Assembly: GCF_002366715.1 (NCBI RefSeq)
Contig: NZ_DFBS01000026.1
Location: forward strand, 62,001 to 126,000
Reading direction: 5' to 3'
Length of the DNA stretch: 64,000 nt
From: Halomonas sp. UBA3074
GTDB lineage: Bacteria > Pseudomonadota > Gammaproteobacteria > Pseudomonadales > Halomonadaceae
Positions 47,407 through 56,926 of this stretch are shown here, piece by piece (within the stretch, counting starts at the first letter, position 1; each line of letters starts with the position of its first letter). A model generated the notes under the pieces. The model saw nothing but the letters and a program-made list of their open reading frames with translations. It did no database searches and was not told where the DNA came from. Position numbers and translations under genes: made by a program.

Positions 47407-48106
47407 AACAGAACGCATCAGCGGTATTGTTATTCTGCTCGCGCTGCTGGCGATATTTGTGCCCTGGCTAATGAGTGACCCGGCACCGCGAGAAGAGCGC
47501 CCTCAGCCGAGTTTCGTCATTGAACAGCCGGTCGAAGCCGAGCGGCGTAACGTACCCGCCCCGCAAAGGCCCTCGACGATCGACGAACCGTCGGCATCCT
47601 CTACGCCGCGTGGTGAGAGTGATGATGACTTGATTCCCATTGATGCCAATCCACGCGCGCCCGAAACCGATCAAATCGCGGCTTCAAACCAGTCGTCTTC
47701 CAGTGCAGAAGCCGCGGGCTCAAGTGAACCCGCCGAGGCCCCCGCAGCCGCCGAGAGCGATCCTATCGCTGATTTGATTGCGTCTAACAGCAGCACACAA
47801 AGCAGCGCAGAAAGCGCGCCGCCTAGCGAGCCGCAGCGAGCGTCTCAAAGCGCTTCCAGCCCTGCGCCTTCTGCTCAAGGTGAGTGGGCGGTTCAAGTGG
47901 GCAGTTTTGGCGAGCCTGGTAACGCGCAACGCTTAAGTGAGCAGCTCTCGAGTGCGGGATTTAGCGTTTACCAGCGTGAGCGCGACAATAATATGACCAC
48001 TGTGTTTGTTGGCCCCTATGCGACGTCTGAAGACGGTGAGACCGCTATGTCGTCGATTAAAGAGCGCGCCAATGTTCAAGGTCTACTTGTTCGGGTAAGA
48101 GACTAA
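47393..48106 (+). CDS. SPOR-domain protein (DedD-like)
   Basis: A 237-residue bitopic protein: a short cytoplasmic tip, one transmembrane helix (about 10-26), a long Ser/Ala/Glu/Pro-rich periplasmic linker, and a C-terminal SPOR domain (about 160-237, WAVQVGSFGEPGNAQRL ... VFVGPYAT). SPOR domains bind denuded glycan at the septum, so a divisome role like that of DedD is expected. It sits between folC and cvpA, as dedD does in E. coli. Confidence 0.88.
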   Translation: MKYGKTERISGIVILLALLAIFVPWLMSDPAPREERPQPSFVIEQPVEAERRNVPAPQRPSTIDEPSASSTPRGESDDDLIPIDANPRAPETDQIAASNQSSSSAEAAGSSEPAEAPAAAESDPIADLIASNSSTQSSAESAPPSEPQRASQSASSPAPSAQGEWAVQVGSFGEPGNAQRLSEQLSSAGFSVYQRERDNNMTTVFVGPYATSEDGETAMSSIKERANVQGLLVRVRD

Positions 48107-48109
48107 ACC

Positions 48110-48685
48110 ATGGCGTTAACATGGATTGATGCCGTGTTTTTGGCCGTGCTAGCACTATCGATGTTAGCCGGTTTTGTAAGAGGCTTTGTTCGCGAAGCGT
48201 TGGGGTTGGCTGCCTGGGTGGTCGCGCTAATGGTTGCCCGTGTGCTTGCCGAGCCAGTGGCTGACTTAATGAGCGGGTTCATCGAAAGTTTTGATGCGCG
48301 CCTGGTGCTCGCTTTCGTGCTAGTGATTTTTGCCGTCATTTTACTCTGTGGCATCGTGATTCGATTGGTGCACGCTGCCGTAGAGTGGGTCGGCATGGGC
48401 TTGCTGAACCGGGTCGTAGGGGCCGCGTTCGGTGTGGCACGCGGTGCGGTCATTTTGCTAGTGGCGACGGTGCTGATTACGTTTACGCCGCTGGCGGAGC
48501 TTCAGGCGTGGCAGCAAGCCGAACTGCGACCCACGTTTATGCAACTGCGTGATTGGGCGGTGAGCCAATTAAACCAGTGGGACCGCCAGCTTCCAGAGGC
48601 GCCGTCGTCACTGCGTAATATTTCTTTGCCTGAACTGCGTCTGCCCGGTGCGGCGGAGAGTGAAGTAATCCCGACAGGTGATTGA
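48110..48685 (+). CDS. cvpA: CvpA family membrane protein
   Basis: A 191-residue inner-membrane protein with four hydrophobic helices in the first 130 residues and the conserved GFVRGFVREALGLAAW segment. CvpA is linked to colicin V production and envelope resistance; the mechanism is not settled. Three bases separate it from the SPOR gene, and purF follows. Confidence 0.93.
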   Translation: MALTWIDAVFLAVLALSMLAGFVRGFVREALGLAAWVVALMVARVLAEPVADLMSGFIESFDARLVLAFVLVIFAVILLCGIVIRLVHAAVEWVGMGLLNRVVGAAFGVARGAVILLVATVLITFTPLAELQAWQQAELRPTFMQLRDWAVSQLNQWDRQLPEAPSSLRNISLPELRLPGAAESEVIPTGD

Positions 48686-48767
48686 CCTGTTACTGAAGTC
48701 GATTCTACGAACGTTTGGGCTTGCTTAAAGAGTTAGGTGAGCCATGGCATTAAGCGAGGTAACGTGA

Positions 48768-50288
48768 ATGTGCGGTATAGTGGGCCTTCTGGGCAAACAA
48801 GCGGTAAATCAGGGAATCTACGATGCCCTGACCGTACTTCAGCATCGTGGCCAGGACGCTGCCGGCATGATGACATGGAGCGAGGGACGCTTCTTACTGC
48901 GCAAGAGTAACGGATTGGTGCGTGACGTCTTCCACACCCGCCATATGGCCCGCCTCAAAGGCAACCTGGGCATTGGACACGTACGTTACCCCACGGCAGG
49001 TTCTTCCAGTGAAGCTGAATCTCAGCCGTTCTATGTCAACTCACCTTACGGTATCGCGCTGGCGCATAACGGCAATTTAACCAACTCTGAGCAGCTGAAG
49101 CAGGAGTTGTTCTCTACCGATTTACGCCACATCAATACCAGTTCCGATTCGGAAGTGCTGCTTAACGTGTTTGCTCACGAGCTGGGTAAGCAAGGTCTGC
49201 ATCTGGAAGCGGAAGACATTTTTGACGCTGTTCGTCGTGTTCACCGTCGCTGTAAAGGCGGCTATGCGGCAGTCGCTATCATCAACGGCTTCGGGATGGT
49301 GGCATTTCGCGACCCCTTCGGTATTCGTCCGGTAGTATTCGGTACCCGCGAAGAGGAAAACGGCCAGGCGGTCATGATCGCCTCTGAGTCCGTGGCGTTG
49401 GATGTGGGCGGCTTTGAGCTTGAACGCGACCTGTCCCCCGGTGAAGCTATTTTTGTCGATATCGAAGGCAATATTCACACCCAGGTGTGTGCTGACCGCC
49501 CACAGCTTCGCTCGTGCATTTTTGAGCATGTCTATTTAGCGCGCCCTGATTCGCTGCTGGACGGCGCCTATGTTTACGGTACCCGTATGCAGATGGGGCG
49601 CAAGCTTGGCGATCGCATCCTCAACGAATGGCCAGATCACGATATCGATGTGGTCATTCCAATTCCCGATACATCACGCACCTCAGCGCTGGAGATGGCG
49701 CAGCACCTGGGGGTGACCTATCGCGAAGGGTTCATGAAGAACCGCTATATCGGCCGTACCTTTATCATGCCGGGGCAAACCCAGCGGAAAAAATCGGTAC
49801 GCCAAAAGCTCAATGCTATCGATGTTGAGTTCAAGGGTAAAAACGTGCTTTTGGTCGATGACTCCATCGTTCGCGGCACCACCTGTAAGCAGATCATTCA
49901 GATGGCGCGTGATGCCGGTGCCCGTAAGGTTTACTTTGCCTCGGCAGCGCCGCCGGTGCGTTTTCCGAACGTTTACGGGATCGATATGCCTGCCGCCTCT
50001 GAGCTGATTGCGCACGGGCGAAGCGAAGCCGAAGTGGGGGATCTGATTGGCGCTGACCGTATCTTCTATCAAAACCTGGAAGATCTTAAAGCGGCCTGTC
50101 GTGAAGTGAATCCTGAAATGGAAGAGTTTGATTGTTCGGTGTTTGATGGCCAATACGTGACTGGCGATATCGACGATGCTTACTTGGCCGCCCTGGAAGC
50201 CAGCCGGAACGATTCTGCCAAGGATCAAAGCGCGGGTGACCATGCCCTGGTCGATATGCACAATCAGGACGATGACCTGGACGATTAG
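48768..50288 (+). CDS. purF: Amidophosphoribosyltransferase
   Basis: The first committed enzyme of purine synthesis. 506 residues. The N-terminal MCGIVGLLG gives the catalytic Cys of the glutaminase (exposed after Met removal); the PRPP-binding loop is VLLVDDSIVRGTT. It follows cvpA, the classical pairing. Confidence 0.97.
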   Translation: MCGIVGLLGKQAVNQGIYDALTVLQHRGQDAAGMMTWSEGRFLLRKSNGLVRDVFHTRHMARLKGNLGIGHVRYPTAGSSSEAESQPFYVNSPYGIALAHNGNLTNSEQLKQELFSTDLRHINTSSDSEVLLNVFAHELGKQGLHLEAEDIFDAVRRVHRRCKGGYAAVAIINGFGMVAFRDPFGIRPVVFGTREEENGQAVMIASESVALDVGGFELERDLSPGEAIFVDIEGNIHTQVCADRPQLRSCIFEHVYLARPDSLLDGAYVYGTRMQMGRKLGDRILNEWPDHDIDVVIPIPDTSRTSALEMAQHLGVTYREGFMKNRYIGRTFIMPGQTQRKKSVRQKLNAIDVEFKGKNVLLVDDSIVRGTTCKQIIQMARDAGARKVYFASAAPPVRFPNVYGIDMPAASELIAHGRSEAEVGDLIGADRIFYQNLEDLKAACREVNPEMEEFDCSVFDGQYVTGDIDDAYLAALEASRNDSAKDQSAGDHALVDMHNQDDDLDD

Positions 50289-50300
50289 GAGAGAAGCCCG

Positions 50301-51500
50301 ATGCAAGATGACAATCCTCAAGACGCGTGGTCATTGGAAACACTGGCGATCCGTGCAGGGCATCAGCGCACGTTTGAGCAAGAGCATGCTGAGCCTATCT
50401 TTCCAACCTCGAGCTTTGTTTATGAAAGCGCGGCAGAAGCGGCGCGCAAGTTCGGTGGGCAGGAGCCAGGCAATGTCTATTCACGCTTTACCAACCCGAC
50501 GGTTCACACCTTTGAGCGCCGTTTAGCGGCGCTAGAGGGCGGTGAGCGCTGCGTTGCCACTAGCTCTGGGATGTCGGCTATCCTGTCTACTGCGCTGGCG
50601 CTGCTATCGGCGGGCGATGAAATTGTCGCCTCCCGCTCGCTGTTTGGATCTACGGTCAGTCTGTTTGATAAGTACTTGGGTAAATTTGGCATTACCACGC
50701 GTTATGTGGAGCTTTCCAAAATCGCCGCTTGGGAAGCCGCCATCACGCCCAAAACACGCCTGTTATTTGCCGAAACGCCCTCGAATCCGCTTTCTGAAAT
50801 TGCCGATATCCCGGCGCTGGCAGCACTGGCTAAACGCTACGAGGCGCTGTTAGCGATAGATAACTGCTTTCTTACGCCCGCACTTCAGCAGCCGTTGGCA
50901 TTAGGCGCTGACCTAGTGATTCACTCGGCTACCAAGTATCTCGATGGGCAGGGGCGGGCCATTGGCGGAGCCGTTGTGGGAAGCCAAACGCTGCTTGAAG
51001 AAGTGTTCGGCGTAGTGCGCACCTGTGGGCCTTGCTTGAGCCCATTCAACGCTTGGATTTTCACCAAAGGCCTGGAAACCTTATCGCTGCGCATGAAAGC
51101 GCATTGCGAGAATGCGTTGCTGCTTGCCCGCTGGTTGGATGCACACCCTGGGGTGAGCCGCGTGTTCTACAGTGGCCTGGAAGATCACCCTCAGCATACG
51201 CTGGCCAAACAGCAGCAAAAGGGGTTTGGTGCGGTGTTAGGCTTTGAAGTGAAGGGGGGCCAAGAGGGCGCTTGGCAGGTGATAGATGCTACCCGTATGC
51301 TGTCTATTACGGGCAATTTAGGCGATGTGAAAACGACCATTACCCACCCGGCGACGACCACTCATGGCCGCCTTTCGGACGACCAAAAAGCCGCCGCTGG
51401 TATAGCGCCGGGGCTCATTCGGGTGGCTGTCGGGTTAGAGAGCCAAGACGATATTCAGCGTGACCTAGCGCGTGGCCTGGATGCCTTGGCAGCGCGATAA
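50301..51500 (+). CDS. metZ: O-succinylhomoserine sulfhydrylase
   Basis: A PLP enzyme of the Cys/Met-metabolism family that makes homocysteine directly from O-succinylhomoserine and sulphide. 399 residues. The PLP Lys is residue 212 in HSATKYLDGQG. Position after purF matches pseudomonad metZ, which favours the sulfhydrylase over cystathionine synthase. AGGAGA lies 9 bases upstream. Confidence 0.93.
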   Translation: MQDDNPQDAWSLETLAIRAGHQRTFEQEHAEPIFPTSSFVYESAAEAARKFGGQEPGNVYSRFTNPTVHTFERRLAALEGGERCVATSSGMSAILSTALALLSAGDEIVASRSLFGSTVSLFDKYLGKFGITTRYVELSKIAAWEAAITPKTRLLFAETPSNPLSEIADIPALAALAKRYEALLAIDNCFLTPALQQPLALGADLVIHSATKYLDGQGRAIGGAVVGSQTLLEEVFGVVRTCGPCLSPFNAWIFTKGLETLSLRMKAHCENALLLARWLDAHPGVSRVFYSGLEDHPQHTLAKQQQKGFGAVLGFEVKGGQEGAWQVIDATRMLSITGNLGDVKTTITHPATTTHGRLSDDQKAAAGIAPGLIRVAVGLESQDDIQRDLARGLDALAAR

Positions 51501-51565
51501 TGCGTTACCTGCTGACCTCAATCAATCGCTAGGCTTTGCTGTCGTCGTACCTGCTCACAACAATA

Positions 51566-51600
51566 CCCTGCCAATTGAAGGCTGTTTCCAATTGGCAGGG
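51566..51600. terminator. Hairpin between convergent metZ and betA
   Basis: A 12-bp perfect inverted repeat CCCTGCCAATTG / CAATTGGCAGGG around an 11-base loop, with no T-tract on either side. Its placement between two gene ends suggests bidirectional transcript-end formation. Confidence 0.55.
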
Positions 51601-51644
51601 TAACGCCACCTTATACCCTATCCCACGACGCGCCGCCGGTGCGT

Positions 51645-53318
51645 TTAGATACGTTTAGCCGGTGCGCCATTGGCAACGTAGTAGTCGACATTCGCCCGCG
51701 GTAGCGGTGTTTGACCTTTAATGCGATCCGCGATCTTTTCCGCCAGCATAATGGTAGGCGCATTCAGGTTGCCGGTAGGAATGACCGGGAACAGCGAGGC
51801 GTCGACGACGCGCAACCCTTCGATACCATGCACGCGCCCCTCGCCGTCAGTAACGGCCATCTCACCTTCGCCCATGCGGCAGCTACCGCAAGGGTGGTAA
51901 GCGGTTTCGGCATGTTGTTTGACGAATGCATCGAGCTCGGCATCGGACTGCACCTCAGGGCCGGGGGCTATTTCACGACCACGGTATTTATCAAACGCGG
52001 GCTGGGCAATGATGTCACGGGTGAGGCGGATGGCATCGCGGAACTCTTCCCAATCTTTCTCTTTGGCCATGTAATTGAACAAAATGCTGGGCGCCGCGTG
52101 GGGATCCTTCGACGTCAGGCGTATACGGCCACGGCTTTCCGAGCGCATAGAGCCCACATGGGCCTGGAAGCCGTGGGCTTCCACCGCGCTTTTGCCGTTA
52201 TAGCTAATGGCGATAGGAAGGAAGTGGTACTGCAGATTGGGCCACTCTTCTTCATCGCGGCTGCGGATAAAGCCACAGGATTCAAACTGATTGCTGGCGC
52301 CAACGCCGGTGCCATTGAACAGCCATTCGGCACCGATCTTGGGCTGGTTGTACCATTTCAGTGCCGGGTAGAGCGAGATGGGTTCTTTGCACTCGTATTG
52401 AATGTACATCTCCAGGTGATCCTGAAGATTTTCCCCAACGCCGGGCAGGGCGTGAATCGGCTCAATATCGAGCTCTTTTAGCAGTTCGGGGTTACCAATG
52501 CCCGAGCGCTGAAGAATCTGCGGGGAGGCAATGGCACCGCCGCAGAGCAGTACTTCGCGGCGTGCGTAGGCCTGCTGTTTTTCACCTTTCTGTTCGTAGC
52601 GAACGCCCACCGCCCGCTTGCCTTCAAACTCGATCACGTCGGTAACGGCATGGGTTTCGATGGTTAAATTGTGGCGCTTTTTGGCGGTATCCAGATAGCC
52701 CCGGGCCGTGGATGCGCGGCGGCCTTTGGGGGTGACGAACCGGTCCATGGGCCCGAAGCCTTCCTGCTGGTAGCCGTTGACGTCTTCGGTTTCCGGATAG
52801 CCAGCCTGTTTGCCTGCATCGATAAAGGTACGATACAGCGGGTTGTTATCCGCTTTTGGCGTGGTCACGCTGACCGGCCCTTCGCCACCGTGATAGCTGT
52901 TGGGCCCAATGTCGCGGGTTTCGCACTTTTTGAAGTAGGGCAGGCAGCTCAGGTAGTCCCAATCTTCCAGGCCGGGCTGTTTGGCCCAGTTGTCGTAATC
53001 GAGTGCATTGCCACGGATATAGCACATGCCATTAATCAGCGAGGAGCCGCCCAGGCCTTTGCCACGGCCACACTCCATGCGTCGGCCATCCATATGCGGC
53101 TCTGGATCGGTCTCGAATGCCCAGTTGTAGCGTTTCCCCTGTAACGGGAAGGCGAGGGCGGCGGGCATTTGAGTGCGGAAATCGAAGCGATAGTCCGGCC
53201 CGCCCGCTTCTAGCAGCAATACGCTGACGTTACTGTCTTCGGTAAGGCGAGTCGCGAGCACATTGCCCGCTGAGCCTGCGCCGATAATGATGTAATCAAA
53301 TTCGCGTGGTTGAGACAT
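51645..53318 (-). CDS. betA: Choline dehydrogenase
   Basis: A FAD-dependent GMC-family oxidoreductase turning choline into betaine aldehyde, for osmoprotection. 557 residues from the ATG at 53318 (MSQPREFDYIII), which has GAGGGAAG upstream; the ORF can be read longer but runs into a palindromic repeat. The FAD motif is IIIGAGSAGNVLA, the active His is in AYHPCGSCRMG, and PTGNLNAPTIMLAEK is diagnostic. Last gene of betIBA. Confidence 0.96.
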   Translation of the reverse strand: MSQPREFDYIIIGAGSAGNVLATRLTEDSNVSVLLLEAGGPDYRFDFRTQMPAALAFPLQGKRYNWAFETDPEPHMDGRRMECGRGKGLGGSSLINGMCYIRGNALDYDNWAKQPGLEDWDYLSCLPYFKKCETRDIGPNSYHGGEGPVSVTTPKADNNPLYRTFIDAGKQAGYPETEDVNGYQQEGFGPMDRFVTPKGRRASTARGYLDTAKKRHNLTIETHAVTDVIEFEGKRAVGVRYEQKGEKQQAYARREVLLCGGAIASPQILQRSGIGNPELLKELDIEPIHALPGVGENLQDHLEMYIQYECKEPISLYPALKWYNQPKIGAEWLFNGTGVGASNQFESCGFIRSRDEEEWPNLQYHFLPIAISYNGKSAVEAHGFQAHVGSMRSESRGRIRLTSKDPHAAPSILFNYMAKEKDWEEFRDAIRLTRDIIAQPAFDKYRGREIAPGPEVQSDAELDAFVKQHAETAYHPCGSCRMGEGEMAVTDGEGRVHGIEGLRVVDASLFPVIPTGNLNAPTIMLAEKIADRIKGQTPLPRANVDYYVANGAPAKRI

Positions 53319-53357
53319 CAGTGCTTCCCTCATCAAGATGGTAATGAGTTGGCACAC

Positions 53358-53444
53358 GTAGGCGTGACACGAAAACGCTGTGAACCCATCCATGGGCGCT
53401 CGGCTTTTTCATCCATGAAAAAGACGTTTCGCTTTCACGCCTAC
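53358..53444. repeat. Mosaic palindromic intergenic element, copy 2
   Basis: An 87-base palindromic element between betB and betA, bounded by GTAGGCGTG and CACGCCTAC, with inner stems CCCAT-cc-ATGGG and CTTTTTCAT-cc-ATGAAAAAG. Bases 53377-53400 match, inverted and with one mismatch, the core of the leuB-asd element. It may form an mRNA hairpin inside the bet transcript. Confidence 0.65.
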
Positions 53445-53479
53445 CTGTGCCGCAGTGTTTGAGAGTGTTAATTCAGGGA

Positions 53480-54949
53480 TTAAAACACTGACTCAAACGG
53501 CCCCATCTCGATTTGAACTGACTTGGTTTGGGTATAGTGGTTTAGCGTTTCGATACCGTTCTCACGACCAATGCCCGACTCTTTATAGCCGCCTACCGGC
53601 ATCTCAGAAGGTGACTCGCCCCAGGTATTGATCCAGCAGATACCGGCTTCCAACTGGTGAATCACGCGGTGGGCGCGGTTCAGGCTTTCACTGAAGACAC
53701 CGGCGGCCAGACCATAGGTGGTGTCGTTGGCGCGGCGGATGACTTCGTCTTCGTCATCAAAGGCGAGTACTGACATCACGGGCCCGAAGATCTCTTCGCG
53801 CACGATGCGCATGTCGTCGGTGCAGTCGGTGAAGACAGTGGGAGCCGCCCAGGCGCCATCGGCAAAGCTGCCGGTGTTCCAATCGTCGCCACCCACGAGC
53901 AGGCGAGCACCTTGCTCTTTGCCCAAGGCAATATACGAAAGCACTTTCTCCTGATGCTCGAAGCTGACCAGCGGGCCAAAGTTGACGCTCGGGTCCATTG
54001 GGTCGCCTGCTTTGATGCGCTTAACACGTTCTACCAGCTTGGCTTCAAAGGCGTCTTTTACGCTGCGCTCAACAAAGACCCGCGTGCCGTTGGTGCAGAT
54101 TTGGCCGCTGGAGTAGAAGTTGGCCATCATCGCGGCATCGGCGGCGCGGTCAAGGTCGGCATCGGCGAATACCAATAGCGGCGATTTACCGCCCAGCTCC
54201 ATGGTCACATCTTTTAGTGAAGAGCTGGCGGCAGCGGCCATGACTTTCTTGCCGGTGCCCGCTTCACCCGTGAACGATACCTTCGCGATACCAGGATGCT
54301 CAGTGAGCATGGCGCCTACGCGGCCATCGCCCTGTACCACGTTAAACACACCGTTGGGCAGGCCGGCTTCGGTGAAGATTTCCGCCAGTTTCATCACGGT
54401 GAGGGGGGTAACTTCACTGGGCTTGAACACTATCGCATTGCCTGCTGCCAGCGCTGGGGCAGCTTTCCAGCAGGCAATTTGAATGGGGTAGTTCCAGGCG
54501 CCAATCGCGCCAATTACGCCGAGCGGCTCGCGGCGGGTATAAACAAACGAACTATCACGCAAGGGGATCTGGCTGCCCTCAATGGCCGGTGCCAAGCCAG
54601 CGTAGTACTCCAGCGCATCTGCGCCGGTAACGATGTCGACGCTAGCCGTTTCACTGATCGGCTTGCCGGTATTGCGTGTTTCCAGCTCGGCAAGCTCGTC
54701 ATTGCGCTCTCTTAATAACGCTACGGTGCGTAATAGAATGCGTGAACGCTCCATGCCTGTCATGGCAGCCCATTCCTGCTGGCCGCGCTGAGCGGCTTCT
54801 ACGGCCGTGTCGACATCTGCTTGGCTTGCTTGACCGATGGTGGCCAGCAGGCTGCCGTCATAAGGGTTGGTGACAGTGAAGGTGTCGCCTGAAGTAGCGT
54901 TCACCTGGCGACCATCAATGTAAAGTGGCTGTACGTCTTGAGCGGCCAT
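53480..54949 (-). CDS. betB: Betaine-aldehyde dehydrogenase
   Basis: An NAD(P)-dependent aldehyde dehydrogenase completing glycine betaine synthesis. 489 residues from the ATG at 54949, which has GGAG six bases upstream; an ATG at 54961 would add four residues. The catalytic Glu is in MELGGKSPL and the Cys in GQICTNGTR. Between betI and betA in the usual betIBA order. Confidence 0.96.
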   Translation of the reverse strand: MAAQDVQPLYIDGRQVNATSGDTFTVTNPYDGSLLATIGQASQADVDTAVEAAQRGQQEWAAMTGMERSRILLRTVALLRERNDELAELETRNTGKPISETASVDIVTGADALEYYAGLAPAIEGSQIPLRDSSFVYTRREPLGVIGAIGAWNYPIQIACWKAAPALAAGNAIVFKPSEVTPLTVMKLAEIFTEAGLPNGVFNVVQGDGRVGAMLTEHPGIAKVSFTGEAGTGKKVMAAAASSSLKDVTMELGGKSPLLVFADADLDRAADAAMMANFYSSGQICTNGTRVFVERSVKDAFEAKLVERVKRIKAGDPMDPSVNFGPLVSFEHQEKVLSYIALGKEQGARLLVGGDDWNTGSFADGAWAAPTVFTDCTDDMRIVREEIFGPVMSVLAFDDEDEVIRRANDTTYGLAAGVFSESLNRAHRVIHQLEAGICWINTWGESPSEMPVGGYKESGIGRENGIETLNHYTQTKSVQIEMGPFESVF

Positions 54950-54972
54950 GTCGGTCTCCATGAATTAAAAAA

Positions 54973-55593
54973 TTAACGATAAACGTGGGATGCTTTCTTG
55001 GTGCATCCATGATGAGCAAACAGTTGGTCTAGATAGTTGTGCGCAAGATGGCGAGCTTCCACCGCGTTGAGGCCTTCAGGGGTCAAGGCACCGCGCAGCC
55101 ATAGCCCATCAATCATGGCTGCCAAGCCGCGGGCCGCATTACGTGCTTCGGCGTGGGGCATGACGCGCTTGAACTGGTGACATAAATTGCTGTAAAGACG
55201 GCGGTCATTGACGTTCTGCAAACGCTGCAACATCGGTTTATGCATGCTGCTGGCCCAGAAGGCTAACCAGGTTTTTGCGGCAGGGCCGGTGACCTGGGTG
55301 CGATCAAAGTTACCTTCGATAATGGCGCCGATGTACGCACGCGGGGAGTCGTCTTCCAACGCATGGCGGCGCACCGCTACCGCCTCGGTGAGGTCGGTCA
55401 GAATTTGCCGCATCGTCGCCTCGAGCAGGCCGTCTTTACCGCAAAAATAGTGGCTGATAATACCTGCTGAAACGCCCGCATGACGTGCAATACGCATAAC
55501 GGTTGCTTCGGCGAGGCCGACCTCGTCAATGGCTGCCATGGTCGCGTTGATCAACTGCTGGCGGCGTATCGGTTCCATTCCCACCTTTGGCAC
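54973..55593 (-). CDS. betI: TetR-family choline-responsive repressor
   Basis: A 206-residue repressor of bet genes, released by choline. The N-terminal helix-turn-helix (about 25-50) includes VMRIARHAGVSAGIISHYF, characteristic of BetI. It is the first gene of betIBA and faces choX across a perfect palindrome. Confidence 0.95.
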   Translation of the reverse strand: MPKVGMEPIRRQQLINATMAAIDEVGLAEATVMRIARHAGVSAGIISHYFCGKDGLLEATMRQILTDLTEAVAVRRHALEDDSPRAYIGAIIEGNFDRTQVTGPAAKTWLAFWASSMHKPMLQRLQNVNDRRLYSNLCHQFKRVMPHAEARNAARGLAAMIDGLWLRGALTPEGLNAVEARHLAHNYLDQLFAHHGCTKKASHVYR

Positions 55594-55683
55594 AGCGTCC
55601 TCCTAATCCGTTGAATACTTACATGGGTTGGTGCTTGAAACCCAAGCGCAAGCATGATTACCTAACCATGATGGCATTTTTTT

Positions 55684-55697
55684 ATTGAACGTTCAAT
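55684..55697. promoter_or_regulatory. BetI operator
   Basis: A perfect 14-bp palindrome ATTGAACGTTCAAT in the betI-choX intergenic region, flanked by TTTTT and AATAAAAA, so the symmetry is nearly extended to 28 bases. It matches the kind of site BetI binds, and would control both directions. Confidence 0.8.
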
Positions 55698-55782
55698 CAA
55701 TAAAAAGGCGCCGATATTTACACTGGTTGCGACCACTGCCATCACCGAGTGTTCGCAGCAGACGTTTAAGGGGAACATCAAC

Positions 55783-56718
55783 ATGAGCAAATCATCTTCA
55801 CGTTATGCAAGCGCTTTCTTGTTGGCAGCAGGCTTACCGGCCGTGGCGTTTGCAGATCAGTGCAGCAGTGTGCGTTTTGCCGAAGTAGGTTGGACCGATA
55901 TCACCGCGACAACCGCACTGGCCAGTGAAGTGCTTGAAGGGCTTGGCTACGAGCCAAGCGTGGATACGGTTTCCGTGCCGATTGCCTATGCCGGTATGCG
56001 CAATAATGATTTTGATGTCTTCCTGGGGAACTGGATGCCTTCTATGGCTTCCATCAGCGACCCCTATATCGAGCGTGGTGAGGTTGAGCGCTTGGTCGCT
56101 AACCTGGAAGGGGCCAAATACACCCTGGCGGTGCCGCAGTATGTTTATGACGCAGGCGTCACCTCGGTGAATGATTTGGCGGAGCATGCCGACCAGTTCG
56201 AGCGCAGCGTACATGGCATCGAGGCAGGCAATGATGGTAATGAGTTGATCGAGCAAATGATTGACGACGACGCCTATGGCCTAGGCGATTGGCAAGTCAT
56301 TGATTCCAGCGAGGCGGGTATGCTGGCCGAGCTGAGCGCTCGGGTGCCGAACGAGCAGTGGATGGTGTTTTTGGGCTGGGAGCCCCACCCCATGAACTCC
56401 AACTTCGATATGGCTTACTTATCTGATGCGGATGACTATTTCGGCCCGAACCTAGGTGGCGCCACGGTGCACACCAACACTCGCGCCGGCTTCGTCGAAG
56501 AGTGTCCTAATGTGGGCGAACTATTGCGTAACATGACGTTCACGTTGGAAATGGAAAACGAGCTGATGAGCGCCATTATGGATGACGGTGAAGATCCCCG
56601 TGATGCTGCGCGTACTTACTTGAAGGCCAATGATGGCGTCTTGGACGAGTGGTTAGACGGCGTGACCACGCGTGACGGCGAATCCGGTATCGAAGCGGTA
56701 CGTGCTGCTATCCAATGA
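55783..56718 (+). CDS. choX: Choline-binding periplasmic protein of an ABC transporter
   Basis: A 311-residue OpuAC-type solute-binding protein. A signal peptide (about 1-24, ending VAFA) precedes the mature DQCSSVRFAEVGWTD; aromatic residues of the ligand box occur in GNWMPS and LGWEPHPMN. Divergent from betIBA, so it is probably induced by choline. No permease or ATPase gene follows: a terminator and RNA genes come next, so the partner subunits must be elsewhere. Confidence 0.88.
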   Translation: MSKSSSRYASAFLLAAGLPAVAFADQCSSVRFAEVGWTDITATTALASEVLEGLGYEPSVDTVSVPIAYAGMRNNDFDVFLGNWMPSMASISDPYIERGEVERLVANLEGAKYTLAVPQYVYDAGVTSVNDLAEHADQFERSVHGIEAGNDGNELIEQMIDDDAYGLGDWQVIDSSEAGMLAELSARVPNEQWMVFLGWEPHPMNSNFDMAYLSDADDYFGPNLGGATVHTNTRAGFVEECPNVGELLRNMTFTLEMENELMSAIMDDGEDPRDAARTYLKANDGVLDEWLDGVTTRDGESGIEAVRAAIQ

Positions 56719-56737
56719 AAGTCGCTTAGGCGCTAAA

Positions 56738-56763
56738 GGCAAGCCGGATTCCGGCTTGCCTTT
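56738..56763 (+). terminator. Terminator of choX
   Basis: A 10-bp perfect stem GGCAAGCCGG-att-CCGGCTTGCC followed by TTTCGTTATT. Confidence 0.8.
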
Positions 56764-56806
56764 CGTTATTAAGATAGGCATAATCTGCACCCGTTGATGA
56801 GGGAAA

Positions 56807-56883
56807 GGCTACGTAGCTCAGCTGGTTAGAGCACATCACTCATAATGATGGGGTCCCCTGTTCAAATCAGGGCGTAGCCACCA
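56807..56883 (+). tRNA. Elongator tRNA-Met (CAT)
   Basis: A 77-base cloverleaf with encoded CCA. The acceptor stem is GGCTACG/CGTAGCC, the anticodon stem CATCA/TGATG encloses CTCATAA (anticodon CAT), and the T stem is CCCTG/CAGGG with loop TTCAAAT. The sequence resembles the E. coli elongator Met tRNA, not the initiator. Confidence 0.96.
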
Positions 56884-56894
56884 CATCAGCATTA

Positions 56895-56921
56895 GCACAC
56901 TGCCTCAACAACAGAGTGTGC
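56895..56921 (+). other. Spacer hairpin between tRNA-Met and ffs
   Basis: GCACACT / AGTGTGC 7-bp perfect arms just after the tRNA. It may be a processing or termination structure; no T-tract follows. Confidence 0.35.
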
Positions 56922-56926
56922 CGTTA

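Noticed and set aside
48707..48718. PurR box (ACGAACGTTTGG) before purF
   Set aside because: Only part of the PurR consensus is present, and no evidence shows PurR in this organism.
53319..53393. N-terminal extension of betA
   Set aside because: The extra codons read into a palindromic repeat, and the ATG at 53318 has a strong ribosome site and the family N-terminus.
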